Origin: Dastarcus helophoroides
Lineage: Eukaryota > Arthropoda > Insecta > Coleoptera > Bothrideridae
Assembly: GCA_028583605.1 (NCBI GenBank)
Contig: CM053331.1
Location: 14,120,857 to 14,184,856 of the forward strand
Direction: 5' to 3'
Length of the DNA stretch: 64,000 nucleotides
In this document: in pieces, positions 12,432 through 25,800 of the stretch
Numbering within the stretch: position 1 is the stretch's first letter
Layout of the letters: each line of letters opens with the position of its first letter
Notes under the pieces: model-generated
Seen by the model: the letters and a program-made list of their open reading frames with translations, nothing else
Database searches by the model: none
What the model was told of the DNA's origin: nothing
Translations under genes and position numbers: made by a program

Positions 12432-14335
12432 TTTTCAGTACAGTCATAATATCTCAGAAAATATATAATACTATCATATTTAAATTCCGCGGTGGCACAA
12501 TTAAGGTTTCCAATTCTCTTCGTAACTACTTAAATTGTTGTTTTATTTATTTGCTAGCTTTTTTTGATCAAAAATAATCTTTTCATGCCACCTATCTCCT
12601 ACATACATGCGGTTTCCCCCTATAGTTTCCTTCAATTATATCATTGGCTCGGTAGTTATGTCTAATTTGTTCGTTGTAATTAAATTTTCTTCAAAAATTA
12701 AAACAAGTTTCATAAAGTTTAGAGTTTAGCCATGAATGGAAGGTATTTTAACCAATGGAAGACGTTATTAAAAGATCATTGACCAATTACCCCTGAAGTT
12801 TTTGATTTCATTATCTGAATAGTTGATTCTTATAAGAGATACATTTTACATTATAAATTATGACTCCCTTTGGTTTCAAAGCATTTAGATTGAAACGAAT
12901 TTAAATTAAGCGTCTTATTATATAAACCACTGATTCTATTAAGCGACATTGACTGCATATGCTAGCAAGGGGGAAAGTTCAACATTATTTTTCTTACATC
13001 GAGATGGTATTTATGAAAATTTAATAAATTAGATTTGTATTCTTAATGCACATTATACTATATATTAAATTTATAATATAAAATAAACACTAACCAAATA
13101 ACCAAATATTTGTCTTCATTGCTACCTTAATTGTAGTCTTCTTTTTATTATTAATTTTATATATGACATTTCATTTTGCGGAACAGCTTGTATTTGTATT
13201 GGAATGTACATTTATGTTGTTTTTTTTTACAATCCTCAATTACGGTGTGGCAATCTCTTTAGGACTGCCTCAAGCAGTAGCTGCATTGGTTTTCATTTTG
13301 TAAACTGTTTTTTTTTGTGAATTTGCGAGAGAGAACTAGCACAACGGTTGTTTGGGGTGATTTGCAATAAAAATTAAAATATTTAATTATGGTCGACCTT
13401 TGCGGAAGAAATCCGTGACCAAAAGCTATGTAAAATGATTACAACTAATATCATGCAGTACAGATATAATAAAATAAAGTATGGATATTCCAAATCTCTC
13501 GAATATGTTAAATTATCTGATTCATTCAAGATACTTGAGACATTGCGAAATTTTCATAGTTTATTTTGTTAGATATTGTGTATTTAATGTTAATAGAATT
13601 ACGAACATCGAATAACAAACACCAGTATCAAGGATTACCAATATCAATAAAGATTAATAACAATGCTTATTTAGTTTTTACCTAATACGTTGAGATAATT
13701 AAATTAAAAAAAACACTTACCAGCACTTGCCGATGTTAAGAAAACTAAACGAGAATTAAGATGTAATAAAATATATAAACCTCAAAAACCAAGAGCTAAA
13801 ATGACTGAAATTTATGAAGTTGACAGTTGGCATTGTCTCCATTATTGAGGAAACTTTCATCATTTTGTATTTGTATAAATCGTTGAGAAAATTACTTATA
13901 TTCCTGCTGGGGGTATATACATATAAAATTTATATTGTCTTTTTTTAATGTAAATGCAGTGCGAATTACCAGGGCGGAGACAATTAGATGCCATATGTCA
14001 AGGTTCTTCGTTATTCGCAGTTTTGTCCTCTATTCCGAGGTTGGCTTTTGGCATATCCAAGGACATTGTCAATATCATTTATCTGATAGATCACTCCTTG
14101 GGCTATTCAAAAATCAAGATTTGTTTAAGTTTATTTTGAATAATAAGCACAAAATTCCATATTTTTATAATTTACAGTAAAGTGCGGTTATAAGTTGTAA
14201 TGACTTTCAAGAGGAATGGAAAATCGGTCACAAGAAGGGGTCATAAAAAAAAGCTAAACGAAACTTTTTTTATTACAATAATATCTGCACAATATAGTTT
14301 AAATATGTAAAAAGTACTATGAATATACCGGGATA
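12430..14335. other. AT-rich non-coding stretch
   Basis: No gene or clear repeat recognised. The open frames at 13935-14180 look fortuitous. Confidence 0.35.
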
Positions 14336-14468
14336 TCAAAAATTATCTTGGTCAAGGGTGGTTATGGAATGTAAAACGTGTGTCTTACTTTAAATTTTTG
14401 AATATGTTTTGTTGTGTCAGAATCTGTCAAGTCATTGTGCTGAAATTTTTTAATCCAGTTTTTGAATC

Positions 14469-15364
14469 ATGCCTCTTACCACACAGCACAAAATTTTCAT
14501 GATTGAAGCCTATTTTCGAACGGGTGCGTTAGTTAATGGAAATTGGCAATACAGTCAACGTTTGTGTTTGGACAATTTTCGATAGCACTTCCCAAACGTG
14601 GCAATATTACCGGACAATTTTTATGCGTGCCTTACAAATTGTGTTGAAGTATTTCGCGAAACTGGTTGTGTGACTCATAAAAAAGGTAATGGCAGACCAA
14701 GAGTTCGTACAGAAGAAGTTGTCAATGACGTTCGTCAACGTTTGGAAGAGGAGCCTGCAAAACCTTTGAAACGTCTTTCTCAGGAAATTGGACTTTCTTA
14801 TGGAATATGTCAAAAGATTTTAAAGAAAGACTTGAACATGCATCCATAGAAGATGCAAGCTCTCATGCCCGCAGACCACCCTAGATGCCTTGCTTACTGC
14901 CATTGGTTTGTCAATAATTTAATGAATGACGATCTTCTGGACTTAACTTTTTTTTCTGACGAAGCGTGGTTCCACCTTTCGGGATACATCAATTCTCAAA
15001 ATATGGGAATGTGGAGCAATGATAAGCCTCATGTTTTTACTAAAAAATTGGTGTTTGGATGGCAGTTTCTCGCAGAAGAATAACTGGGCCAATTTGTTGA
15101 TGACCGGCTGATAAGTTTGCATACAGAAGTTGAGTTTCCTCCGACATCACCTTGTTTGACAATTGTGGACTATTTTATATTTCCTTACTTAAAAAACAAG
15201 ATTTTCGCAACTCCGGTAAATAATTTGCAAGAACTACAACAAAGAATTGTTCAGCAATGTGCAACCATAACGCCAGAAATGCTGCAAAACGCTTTTCACA
15301 GCATGAGGAGGAGCGTAAACTTGTGCATCGAACAAAACGGGGGATATTTCCGACAATTACTGTA
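14469..15364 (+). pseudogene. Dead mariner-family transposase (copy 1)
   Basis: The start is [20 protein letters not shown], a helix-turn-helix N-terminus of a mariner-type family common in insects. The frame is broken by TAG at 14584-14586 (the other copy has a sense codon there) and by a TAG after LNMHP near 14847. About 160 bp are deleted near 15091, removing the block that carries the second catalytic Asp. The deletion joins short matching AATTT/TTGATGAC sequence. The first acid (FFSDEAWFHL) and the last (IVDYFIFPYL) remain. It cannot make an active enzyme. Confidence 0.85.
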
Positions 15365-15432
15365 ATTCAGTTTTTCTTGTTACTAAAACCTTTATTTCAT
15401 AATTTGTAGTTCATTATTGTTTTACCACTGAA

Positions 15433-17566
15433 CAGGCACGTAGCCAGGATTTTCGTTCGGGGAGGGTCCAACTCCCCCCTTTTTTTATGTTCTTCGAAAT
15501 AAGCAATATTGCAAAATTTATAGAAAAAGTTGAGTTGCTAAATCAATAAACATCTTGGTCTTTTAGTTAGTGCTCATTATTTACTTTTGCGTAAAATTTC
15601 CAATCTTAATTTCGAAATGTGAACTATAATTTGAAGCTCTCAAGTTCGACTTCAGTCTCGATATTTAAATCTTTCAAATCTAGTTTATCTCGACATTTTG
15701 AAAAAAAAATTAGAATTATCCAGTATTTTTTTAAAATACCTGATTTTTGAACTTTTCAGAACAGCTTCAAATTTCAGATCAAAGACGAAATTGGGAATAT
15801 TAGATATTAAAGATGAAATAAAAAAATTTCAATAGAAGCTTCCATTTTAATTTTTAATTTCGATTTTGTCGAAACTTTAAATTTATTTTAGAAAGGAAAA
15901 GGGTGAATCTAAAAATCTTCAGGAAAAGCAGAAATTTGGACGAAAAATTAAAAGGATGAAAAAAGAAAAGAACTTTATCAAAGAAAATCCAGGAGCTTCG
16001 AAAAGTCCATTTTTTCTAAACTAAAAATGTTGAGTTTACCGTAATATTTAGAAAAAATTTAAATATTAAGAAAAAACCGAAAATTTTCTGATGAAACAAA
16101 AATTTTGGGTTTAAACTAAAATTTTTTTTTTAAGTAGAATTTATGTGACTAGAATTAAAATTTAAAAAAATTAAAGCACCCAATATTTAGTGCTAAGAGA
16201 AACATTTAGAAAAGAAATAAAAAAAAAACTGAAATTGTAAAATAAAGGTGTTTAGAAAAATTTAAAATTTTACACAACAAAAACGCAAACATTATATGAA
16301 ATATTTCTAGCTAAACTGAAAATTTTAAGAAAAACGAAATTTATAAAATCATTTTTTTAGAAATTTCGATTTTAAAGGTCGAAATGGAAAAATAAAAATG
16401 TTGATATTTCTAAATTATTTCAAAATGTTAAATAAAAATTAAGTCTTAAAAACATCAAAAGTTAGAATTTCAAATGAAAATTTCGTTTAAATAAAAGGAA
16501 AATTAAAAGTCCAAATTTTAATTTAAAAAAGTTTATATTTTTAAACTAAAATGAATATTTTGAAAATAATGTCAAAATGCGTATAAATATGTTTATCAAA
16601 AGAGAGAAATCTCTGAAAAAGTTGAAATGTTGAATTTGAATCAAAAATAAAAGGAAAGTTAAAAGGATTTTACAAAAGAAGCTGATATTTCGAAAATTTC
16701 TAAAAATAATCGAAATTTAGAAAAACGTTGCAATATATAGAAAATTTATGAATCAAAAGTATCAAAAGTAAAACATTTTTGAGAAAAAACACCAGAATTC
16801 GGCAAAAAATTATTCATACGTCCTTGGAATTAAAAAAAATAAATTAATGAAATCGATTATGTGCTTACAGAGATGTAAAATTGAAGAAAATAATTTAGAA
16901 TTTTCAATTTAAACCCGAAATTTTGTTAAATTATTAAAATGGCTAGAAAATATTCTTCAGAAAATATAAGACACATTAATTATTTTTACGTATTCATCTC
17001 TTTTATTTTTTCTTTTTTTCATTTTGGTAATTAGTAAAAATAAAGAATAAAATCTAGTGACCTTAACATTATATAAATTTGACAAATAAAAACGTGAAAC
17101 TTACCGAAGAAAAATTTCCTAATAACCACTTTAAGTTCACCTATTTAACTTATCACCGATCAAGAGTCGACTTGTCGACTAATTCTTAACTCGTACCCTA
17201 ATCATAATTTGTTTTGTATTTTCTATGACAATTTGGCAATATGAAATATGAGCTAATATAATAAAGTAGATTAGGTATAAGAATATGTCTTTGACTGCAA
17301 TGCCGCTGCTGCACGTACGTAACGATTGAAGCATATATTGGGAAGCCTTGAGCTCATTGCCAATTTTTCTTAAAATGCCTACATGGCGATTTTGCTTATC
17401 ATAAATTTAGTAGTTAGTAATTTCGGAAATTATTTACATGCTTAAATATACAATCAACCATTTTTCTATTGATATTTCAATTCGTATCATCGTAAATTTT
17501 TTGGCGAATATTCATTTCGGGGAGGGGGTCTGGACTCCTTGGACCCTCCCCCTGGCTACGTGCCTG
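15433..17566. mobile_element. hAT-like non-autonomous element (2.1 kb) nested in mariner copy 1
   Basis: The perfect outer inverted repeat CAGGCACGTAGCCAGG is present at both ends. CCACTGAA flanks it on both sides (15425-15432 and 17567-17574), and mariner copy 2 shows the corresponding uninterrupted site. The subterminal regions are GC-rich (GGGGAGGGTCC forms). The interior, about 15480-17200, is A-rich on the plus strand with no transposase. Confidence 0.9.
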
Positions 17567-17709
17567 CCACTGAAATAGATAGGTATGAAATTTGTAGGTT
17601 ATTGATGATGTCAGTGTGACAGTGACATAATTTTTTCAAACGTAAAGTAAGACACACGTTTTACATTCCACAACTACCCTTGACCAAGATAATTTTTGAT
17701 ATCCCGGTA

Positions 17710-19287
17710 TGTAATGTAGTGTGTATTGCAAAACAATAAGTTCAATGAAAATTTGTGATGCGTAAGTGATCTAGATATTGGATTTCTAGGTAAAATTCTA
17801 CGATCCTACTATTTTATCTTTTTCGGCGCTTTTCCTGCCTTACTGCCTAAATTTCAATTTTGCTAGTTTTTTTGACTTTTTCTACATAATTTGGACATAT
17901 TTTCAAAAAGTTTTATCCCTATTTATCTTTTTTTATAGGTTTTTCCAGTAAATTTATTATACACTTTTGAAGAATTTAAGCAGAAATATGTTCTCATTGA
18001 AATAAAGCAATAAAATGGAAATTTAATCCATCAAAATAAAAACAAAAAGCTTCAGGCATGAATTTCCAAGAAAGGCAACTTAATAGCAAATACTCTTATG
18101 ACCCACCCAGCCCTATCTAAACTTCGCCTGATATTGTGTATGAAAAAATTACCCGAAGGATATCCCTTTTCTAAAATTTATGTTTGAATCCTTTGTGGTG
18201 AGTGCTCTTGTGTGTGCAAAATGCCTCCCGAAAAAGCAATTTCTCTAAGTAAACACATACTTTAGAATTCAATTGTAGGTGTTGAAAAACTCTTTTGAAA
18301 TAAGTTAAATTATATCATAGCAAACATTTTTTTCAGTAAAATTATTGCAAAAAAATTTCATTTTTCACATCATACTTCACATTTCCATAAAAATAAAAAC
18401 AAACTAGGACGCAAAATTTTTTTAAAAATCTGATCGTAAAATCTAGTGTAGGTACATATTTTCATTACAACTGTAGATAAATTAAGTAGTTGAAATTTTC
18501 GTAATTCATTTGTTGCAAAAATATACAGCGGAATAAGGAGAAACTGCTTAAAAATATGCTATGAGAAAGTATGTTGTTTTAAAATATTCATCTTTTGAAG
18601 AAATTAAAAACTGGCTAGATTCACGCTAGTGGTGTAAGTTTCAGCTCATTACTGAATGATGTAAATTGGACATTGTTTGTTTATGTAGAGATAAACTTAC
18701 GAGTATTTATTGCTCTGAAGACGCCAACATTTACAATGGAAAATTTTGAGAGATATTTAATTTGCAGTTGGGAAAAAGTGATGTTTAAAATGGTCAATAA
18801 ATGTTTTTTTTTTGTTAATTGTGATTATGACCTTTTAATACCTATTTGTTTTTGCCTAATTTAAGAGTTTGCTCATCTTTTAAGCTTATTCATTGTACCT
18901 AGAATCGGGTCTGCAGTGATAACAGATGCATAATACTTAGTGTCAGTCAACTATTAATCTATTTTTGTCAGATGCCATGAGGTAACGTTTTAAAAAATCT
19001 TATACTCGTAGTCAAAAATTGCTTTCAAAATTAAACAATGTCAATTATTTAAATAGTAATACAAATGTCCTACAAATTGGGCTCGGTAAGTTAAAATAAA
19101 ATTTTTCAAATAAAACAATGTAATTGTAAAATTTTTGAGTTTTCAAGGGGCACAATTATGTACTGATAATAAGCTTAGTAACCAATCTTCAGGGAAAACG
19201 ATTTTTGAAAATAAAATAAAGGCAATTTTGGACTTCTACAAAAGGCAACACGTATATTTGATAACACAATTTCAGGATAGTATTGAT
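17710..19287. other. AT-rich non-coding stretch 3' of the glutamate receptor gene
   Basis: No gene is supported between the mariner copy and the receptor's putative poly(A) site. Confidence 0.4.
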
Positions 19288-19314
19288 TTTATTGTAAAAG
19301 CACTTTGATTTATT
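19288..19314 (-). promoter_or_regulatory. Candidate poly(A) signals of the receptor gene
   Basis: Two AATAAA hexamers on the minus strand (19288-19293 and 19309-19314) lie about 290-315 bases past the receptor stop codon. In AT-rich DNA such hexamers also occur by chance. Confidence 0.35.
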
Positions 19315-19603
19315 TGCATATTGAGGAAGAGGATAGAATAAATAATATTCGCTTGTAATGTCGTATATTTGGCAAACGTATATACATGAAACAATCTCTA
19401 TGTTCTACATTATTCTAAAATTCGAAATTTTACTGTGTCGTTGAACAGTAAACTACTACCGTAAATCACAATGTCCTGTTTGCAACACAGGATCAGTCAT
19501 CAAAGCTATTTCGCCGACTGTTAAGATCCACGTGACTCAGCGACATATTAAGTCTTGATACCTAAAAAAATAAGACAATAATTCCAGTCTTAGCAGCTAC
19601 ATT

Positions 19604-19849
19604 TTATATTACTTCGAGTGGTGGCGGAAAGTCTGGTGATAATCCGTTTGGTGGCGGCATTCTCGAAGGTGGTTGTGGGGGATGTGGAGGTATCTCTAAA
19701 ACTGCTGGAACGTATGTGGCGCTTGGTAAACATTTTGAACACTGACGTTTTAAGGCAGGCTTTTGTCTGGAACCACGGCATCGCATAGCAAAGCATAGTT
19801 CACCTGCCATTTCTGCACAGAGTGATTGATGGGGCACGTTGGAGAGGCG
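19604..19849 (-). CDS. Receptor last coding exon: cytoplasmic tail and stop
   Basis: The acceptor GATTTTAG at 19850-19851 leads into [20 protein letters not shown], continuing the frame of the M4 exon. The 81 codons include a Cys/Arg-rich stretch ([18 protein letters not shown]) and a proline-rich end ([17 protein letters not shown]), then TAA at 19604-19606. The tail follows M4 directly and should be cytoplasmic. The last four residues LEVI could bind a PDZ domain (Glu at -2), but that is only a guess. An overlapping open frame at 19590-19796 is a shadow. Confidence 0.85.
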   Translation of the reverse strand, partial: RLSNVPHQSLCAEMAGELCFAMRCRGSRQKPALKRQCSKCLPSATYVPAVLEIPPHPPQPPSRMPPPNGLSPDFPPPLEVI

Positions 19850-22800
19850 CTAAAATCAGATACAGGTAACTGATTTTAAAGAAATAATATGCAATATTTT
19901 TTTGCTTTTTTAAGTTCAATTCACTCTAAACCGTCAACTTATTAAACTTTAAGAGCACTGAAAACTGTAACTCGATAGTTTCAAAGCTTGAATACATACT
20001 ATATGAAAATTATGCTTTCTGTTAAGATTTGGTTATCTAGATATCTATATAGAATGTCTCATGGCTCGCAAACACGACTGGATCGTTTTAACACATCTTT
20101 TATAGAAGATTTAGATGGGAGCTCACACTAAACTGTAATTCATAAAATTAATTGGCAACAGAACGACCAAACAATCTAATGGTAATAATCAACCGACAAT
20201 GCTAAATAGTGAAATCGGTTAGGGAAAACCAAGATTTCAGTAAGATATTGTAGAATTAATATTATAAGACCCTATTTATCGTTGATCAACCAGTGAATAT
20301 TTTACTCGATTTTTCTTTCCTGCTAAAGGAATCATTTGTTAGTTGTTTACCTAGAAACTTTGATGAGTACGGAATTACTCAGTTAAAGAGTATGTTGAAA
20401 AAGGTCATACTATACACTACATACAGTGTAGTAACCTGAACTGCAATTAATTAAATCAAAAAGGATCAATATTTGTTTCAGCGAAATTTGAATTATATTG
20501 TTTATGCCATATTTTAAGGTGATTTTTGGCTTTTTCTTTTTATAACAACGTAAGAACTGACTTGAAATGTATCTGAAATAAAAGGAATGCTTTATTATTC
20601 TTCATTGAACGACTGATTGAAGAAGATTATCAATAGAAAAAAGAAAAAAGTTAAAACGTACAATTTTTAAAAGTAAATATTAGTGTAAAGGATTCTCCAA
20701 ATGTGCCCTTAAAAAGAGTGAAGGACTTTGCTCAAATTACCATTGATTGTCTAGTAGGGGTTCCGAAGTTTTAATTTTCATTATAAGATTAGTAACAGTT
20801 TTATTCATTAACATCAGAACCTTAATATTTAAAGAGAATATAGCTTCAAAAAAGTATCGATTGAGGAGATATTTAATAGAGTACATGATTCACAAACTGA
20901 GATTGCGAATCTGAATCGACTCAGCTCTTTGATTGAGTGCATTTTGAAAAGTCTTGTTTTCACATTTTAATATCGACAATGTTTATAATTAGCCCCCGGG
21001 GGTTATTTTGTATTTTGGTCTCGGTGATAAATACTTCTTAAATAAGCAATTATTTAATTAAAATATTTTAGTACTTACTGTACCAGATTTAAAGTTACAT
21101 TTACATAAATCGTACTTAATAATTATTAAAGAAATCGGAGGGCAGCAAAAAAATTAAGGGTATCTCCTCTAGATTTACCCTACACTTTACAAAATTTTGA
21201 TTAGACAGTTAATTTTAAAAATTTCATATTTTTTAAGTCTTTCTTTATTTTTCTCTTTATATTGGATAGAAATTCTTTTCAAAAAATCCTTCCTTAAGAT
21301 CGCAGGGTGTATAGTTAAAAAAAGTTAGTAATTAGTTCTCCGCTTTTCACTTTTCTGTAGGAGAAAAATAGGAATCCCCCTTAAAAATGGCAATTTTTAA
21401 ATGAATTTTAAAGTGTTTCAAAATGTTGGTTGAAAAATTTCGGTCCACCGTTCACCTTTATTAAATTTATTTCAGGTAAATTAATTACACTTTCAGTAGG
21501 TAATTTATTACTTCCATCAATTTTTGAGAAACAAGAACTACGCATAAATTATTTTAATAAAAATATATAGCGTTTTACGAAATCTTTTTCAGGTAGATTG
21601 TACTCAAAGAGTTCTGGAAATTAAATATGTTCCATTAAAATTTATGAAAGTGTTACATTAATATTATGTTTTGCCAAAAATTTATGTAATTTAAATTATA
21701 ACTTACCTTTTCAACTAAGGCGTTTTTCTTCGAATTGTAACAGAATTCGCATATTGCAATTAGAACAGCGAATGCCAACCCGCAAAGTAATACTACGAAA
21801 ATACCACCAATATTATCCACGCCCAATGAATTTGCTTTGGATTCCTTGCCCTTTTCGTTTCTACTGCATGTTTCCCCAGTATTTTTCCACCATTTATCGT
21901 ACAACATCTGAATTTCTCCCTTTTCCTGCAATAATTACATATTTCAGTTGATGAAAATGTTTAATATTTAAAAATATGATGGCGTATAAAGAATTTCAAG
22001 GAACTCTTAAAACATCATTAAAAAGTGCATTTCGTGGGGATTTTTGGTAGAAAGATTATTCTACATAATCAATTAAATAATTAATTTATTTCAACCATTA
22101 AACAGCTTGACGGCCAATTATAGAATAGAAATGTTTACATATTGTTAAAAAACCGAAAAGAAAAACAAAGAAATAAAAATGCGAATATGAAAAATGGATT
22201 TACACAAGCAAATGGAATATTAAGTATGGATAACATGCATCGGAGTCCTACTTCCAGATTTATGATTCTCCATTAGGAAAAGGACCCATTAAAACCCCTA
22301 TAAACTCTATATTATTTTGCTGCATTTTTATAGGGCTATCCAAATATATAAAAATATACAGGGTATTCTCAGTCAGTAAGTTTAAATCAACACTGTATAT
22401 GATAGATGCAATAAAATGAAAATAATTTTAAAATATGCTCCCTGCACCATTGGACAAAATTCCATTTTGATATCTTCTCAGGCACTTTAGGAATTTTCTT
22501 TAAATATTTTCAGTATTCATTATACTTAATGTATCTAGGATACCAGACTAGTCTCGCATATTTCAACTTAGACTTGACAAACGAGTTAAAAAGCATAAGT
22601 AAGGCGTGAGTGACGGTAAAGCCATATAAATTTTTAATAACAAAGTCTAGACTTCTAGAAGGCGATGATATAATATTTTCGATATGTCTGGTGAACCAGA
22701 GTTTTTGATTAAAAGTGACTCCTAAATCACAGAAGTATTGTAGACGTTCGAGTATGATGCCATTCAAAATATAATCGAATTCAAGTGCCTTGTTTCTTTC

Positions 22801-25800
22801 AGTGATATGAGACAACATTACATATATCAGCGTTCAAAGGTAAATTATTGGTGATATACCGAATCTCATGTAAGTTATTTTGGAGTTTCTTACAGTAATC
22901 TGTGGATTTTATTCTATAATATTGTAACACAATTTAATTATAGAATTTAGTAGGGAATTTTTCTAAACAAAATAATAATAGCAAGCGGCCAAAATAATAA
23001 ATTATACGGCAGATAAGCGCTCCAAATGATAAGTCTTATCTGCTAGTTCCTTCTAGAACCCGGAACGGGATCTATAAATAGGCCGTCCGGTCAGATTTCC
23101 AGTAGTTAGTTGGTCAATGAATAGGTTAGTTAATTAAACAGTGTTAGTGAGTTAATTAGTCAGTTGTAGTGTTCGTTGGAAATAAAGTGGTTACAATTCA
23201 CGAAGTATTAATCATTCGAAACGATAACGCGCTTAATTATCTTATTTCCAGTACAGGGAACACAGAAACCATTGGAGATACAAGGAAGCTTAAATGGGCA
23301 AAGTAGTGCAGAATTCAGTGCCCAACAATATTCCGCTGAGAAAACAATCCAATTCCAATTTGTCTTGATTTTATTTAGAAAAAACTGAAAATCCATATTT
23401 TCAATAATCAGCTGTAACTTCCTTATTAGAATTCCGATCCAAAAAAACCAAAAACTGTAATTTTTTATTCATTTTTTCTAAACTCAACTGTTTCTGAGAA
23501 AATTGCATAAAATTTGTTACTTCTTATGAAAGTCATACTGAATTTTTTTATTTTTAAATTCAGCATATTTTTCTGATTATGTATGTCATGGATACTTAAA
23601 ATGTGGCAAAGTAAGTTAAATAAAGTAGTTTATTATTTAAAGAAAAATAAATCATAGTAGGCAATGCAATCGCTATGGCTCTTAATAATAAAAAATACAG
23701 TCCTTAAAAAGCAATAGTTATTATTAAAAAACCAAAAATATTGCAACAAACTGTATAAATGACATAATTCACAGAAGATTTTAAGAATTTTATTACGAGC
23801 GACTTTCCCATGACTCATACCAAAGTGTGCGTTCTAGACTTCTCTAGAAGTTAAATATTCTAAGATGGATAATGTGCATAAATATGAAAGTTATTTCTAA
23901 TGTTAGTTTGTTAGATATTTCACATTACAAGAGTAAGTATTCAATGTTAAAAGAATTTTTGTAAAAATTGCCGACACAATTTTTAGAACATCTACACGTT
24001 TTCATAAAATTACACCATTTAAAGGGGTGCATGCATGTTACGATTATACTAATGACTGTTTCAGTATTGCACAGTTTATTACAATATTTTTGGTTTTTTA
24101 ATAATTATTGTTACGTAATTAGGTACTGTATTTTTATTATTAAAAGCTATGGCACTGGCATCGTTTACTTTAATTTTTTTGTTTAAAAATAAAAAATTAA
24201 TTCATTTAACTGACTTTGGCACATTTGAGGTATAGTAGGTCATATGTCAAATTAATCAGAAAAATATGCCAAATTCGAAAATAATAAAATTAAATAGTGC
24301 GTTTATAAGAAATAACAAAGTAGACATAATAAAGAGTTGAATTTAGAAAAAATTAACGTAGACCAATGTAAAGACATTGAAAAGCAACTAATAACAGTTT
24401 TTATATTTTTTCAATTGAACTTTAAATGAACAAGTTACAGATGACTTAAAAAAGGCGATTTTCAGTTTTTTCTAAATAAAATCAAGACGAGCTGGAATTC
24501 AGTTGTTTTCTCAACGCAATATTATTAAGCATTAAATTCTGCACTCCTTTGCCCGTTTTAGCTCCTTTGTATCTCTAGTGGCTTACGAGATCCCTGTAGT
24601 AGAAATCAAATTTGGTTTAACCTGTATAATTTTAAGTTATCTGCGCAGTCAGCAGGGTACATCCACTACATCCAATATGTCATTAATAAATGTATGAAAG
24701 AGTAGTGGACTCAGTACAGACCCCTGAGGTAAACCAGACGTTGTCAATATTTCTGTAGACTTATGACCACTATATTCAACATCGTGTTTACTTTCATAAA
24801 TGAACAACTTTTGCAGGTGCCACTAAATTCCATTATTTAGTTAAATAGTATTCATGGCAAACATCTACCAAATCCATAAAGGAATCGAGATTAGCTTTAA
24901 ACTTCGCCCATTCATGCTCAGATTTGCGCTGACGCATATGAAACTGATGCGAAAAAAAAAACGCTGGGCATGAACGGGTTAATATATGAAGTGAATTATG
25001 AAAAAAAAAACATTTATATTCATAGGGTTCATAATGTTTTTATTTATGTGTCAGTGATTCTATAAATAATATTATTTTCTATTAGTTTCCGAAAATTAAT
25101 GCGATTGCGATTTTGTCTTCATAGAGAAGAGTAGTATTTTCGTCAAATTTCTTCTACGATGTTTCTCCTCAAAAAATAGGATTCATTTTTACGGCAGTGT
25201 AAGGGACAAACTTCATTAATTTCTTTGTGAATGCTTTAAATGTGTCTTTACTTAATAATAATAACAATTAAGAACAAAAATAACTTATCTCAGAAATACT
25301 TTTACCGTTCCGTCATTATGCAAATAGAATGCAACCTAGATTAAAGTATGCAGCCCTCTAAATGTGTATAGTGGAACACAGGTAGCCCCGAATTCCCGCC
25401 AGTTGAGCTACAAACACTTAGCAAGCGGTCGCTTTCTGGGAAAAGCCCAGAAGACTTAATTTTAAAGCACAGCCAACAGGTTTGAACATCTACCAGATTC
25501 AGAGTTTGGAGATTAAAGACCGGTTTCGATCTTATGAGATCTCGTCTGTTTGGTATAATCAACTCAAATGTTTATAAATATTCCGGCAAGTACATGCTAT
25601 AGAATCAATGGACAAGCTCCGTGCGACTAATAAGACTCCTATCCTATTGCTCCATAGCAGAAATTTTAGAAAACTGCAACCTGCAACAAAAGGCTTAAGC
25701 AAATATAATTCAACTGCAATACTTAGTTACCTTTTCGGCTACCTATGATGTTTTATACGCGTTTAGAGGGGGCGTCAAATGTATACACAGGAAAATTGGA

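Larger units (their letters stand above)
14338..17707 (+). mobile_element. Mariner-like transposon, copy 1, interrupted by a hAT-like element
   Basis: The terminal inverted repeats are about 65 bp, starting CCGGGATATCAAAAATTATC and ending with its complement, flanked by TA on each side (14336-14337 and 17708-17709). A second copy of the same element is at 33623-35011 and gives the pre-insertion structure. The original length was about 1.4 kb. The extra 2.1 kb is the insertion at 15433-17566. Confidence 0.9.

Noticed and set aside
13935..14180. Two overlapping plus-strand frames before mariner copy 1
   Set aside because: Neither frame shows a motif; they look fortuitous.
19590..19796. Overlapping minus-strand open frame over the receptor tail
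   Set aside because: It is a shadow in another frame. The frame at 19604-19849 joins the M4 exon in phase and gives the typical tail.
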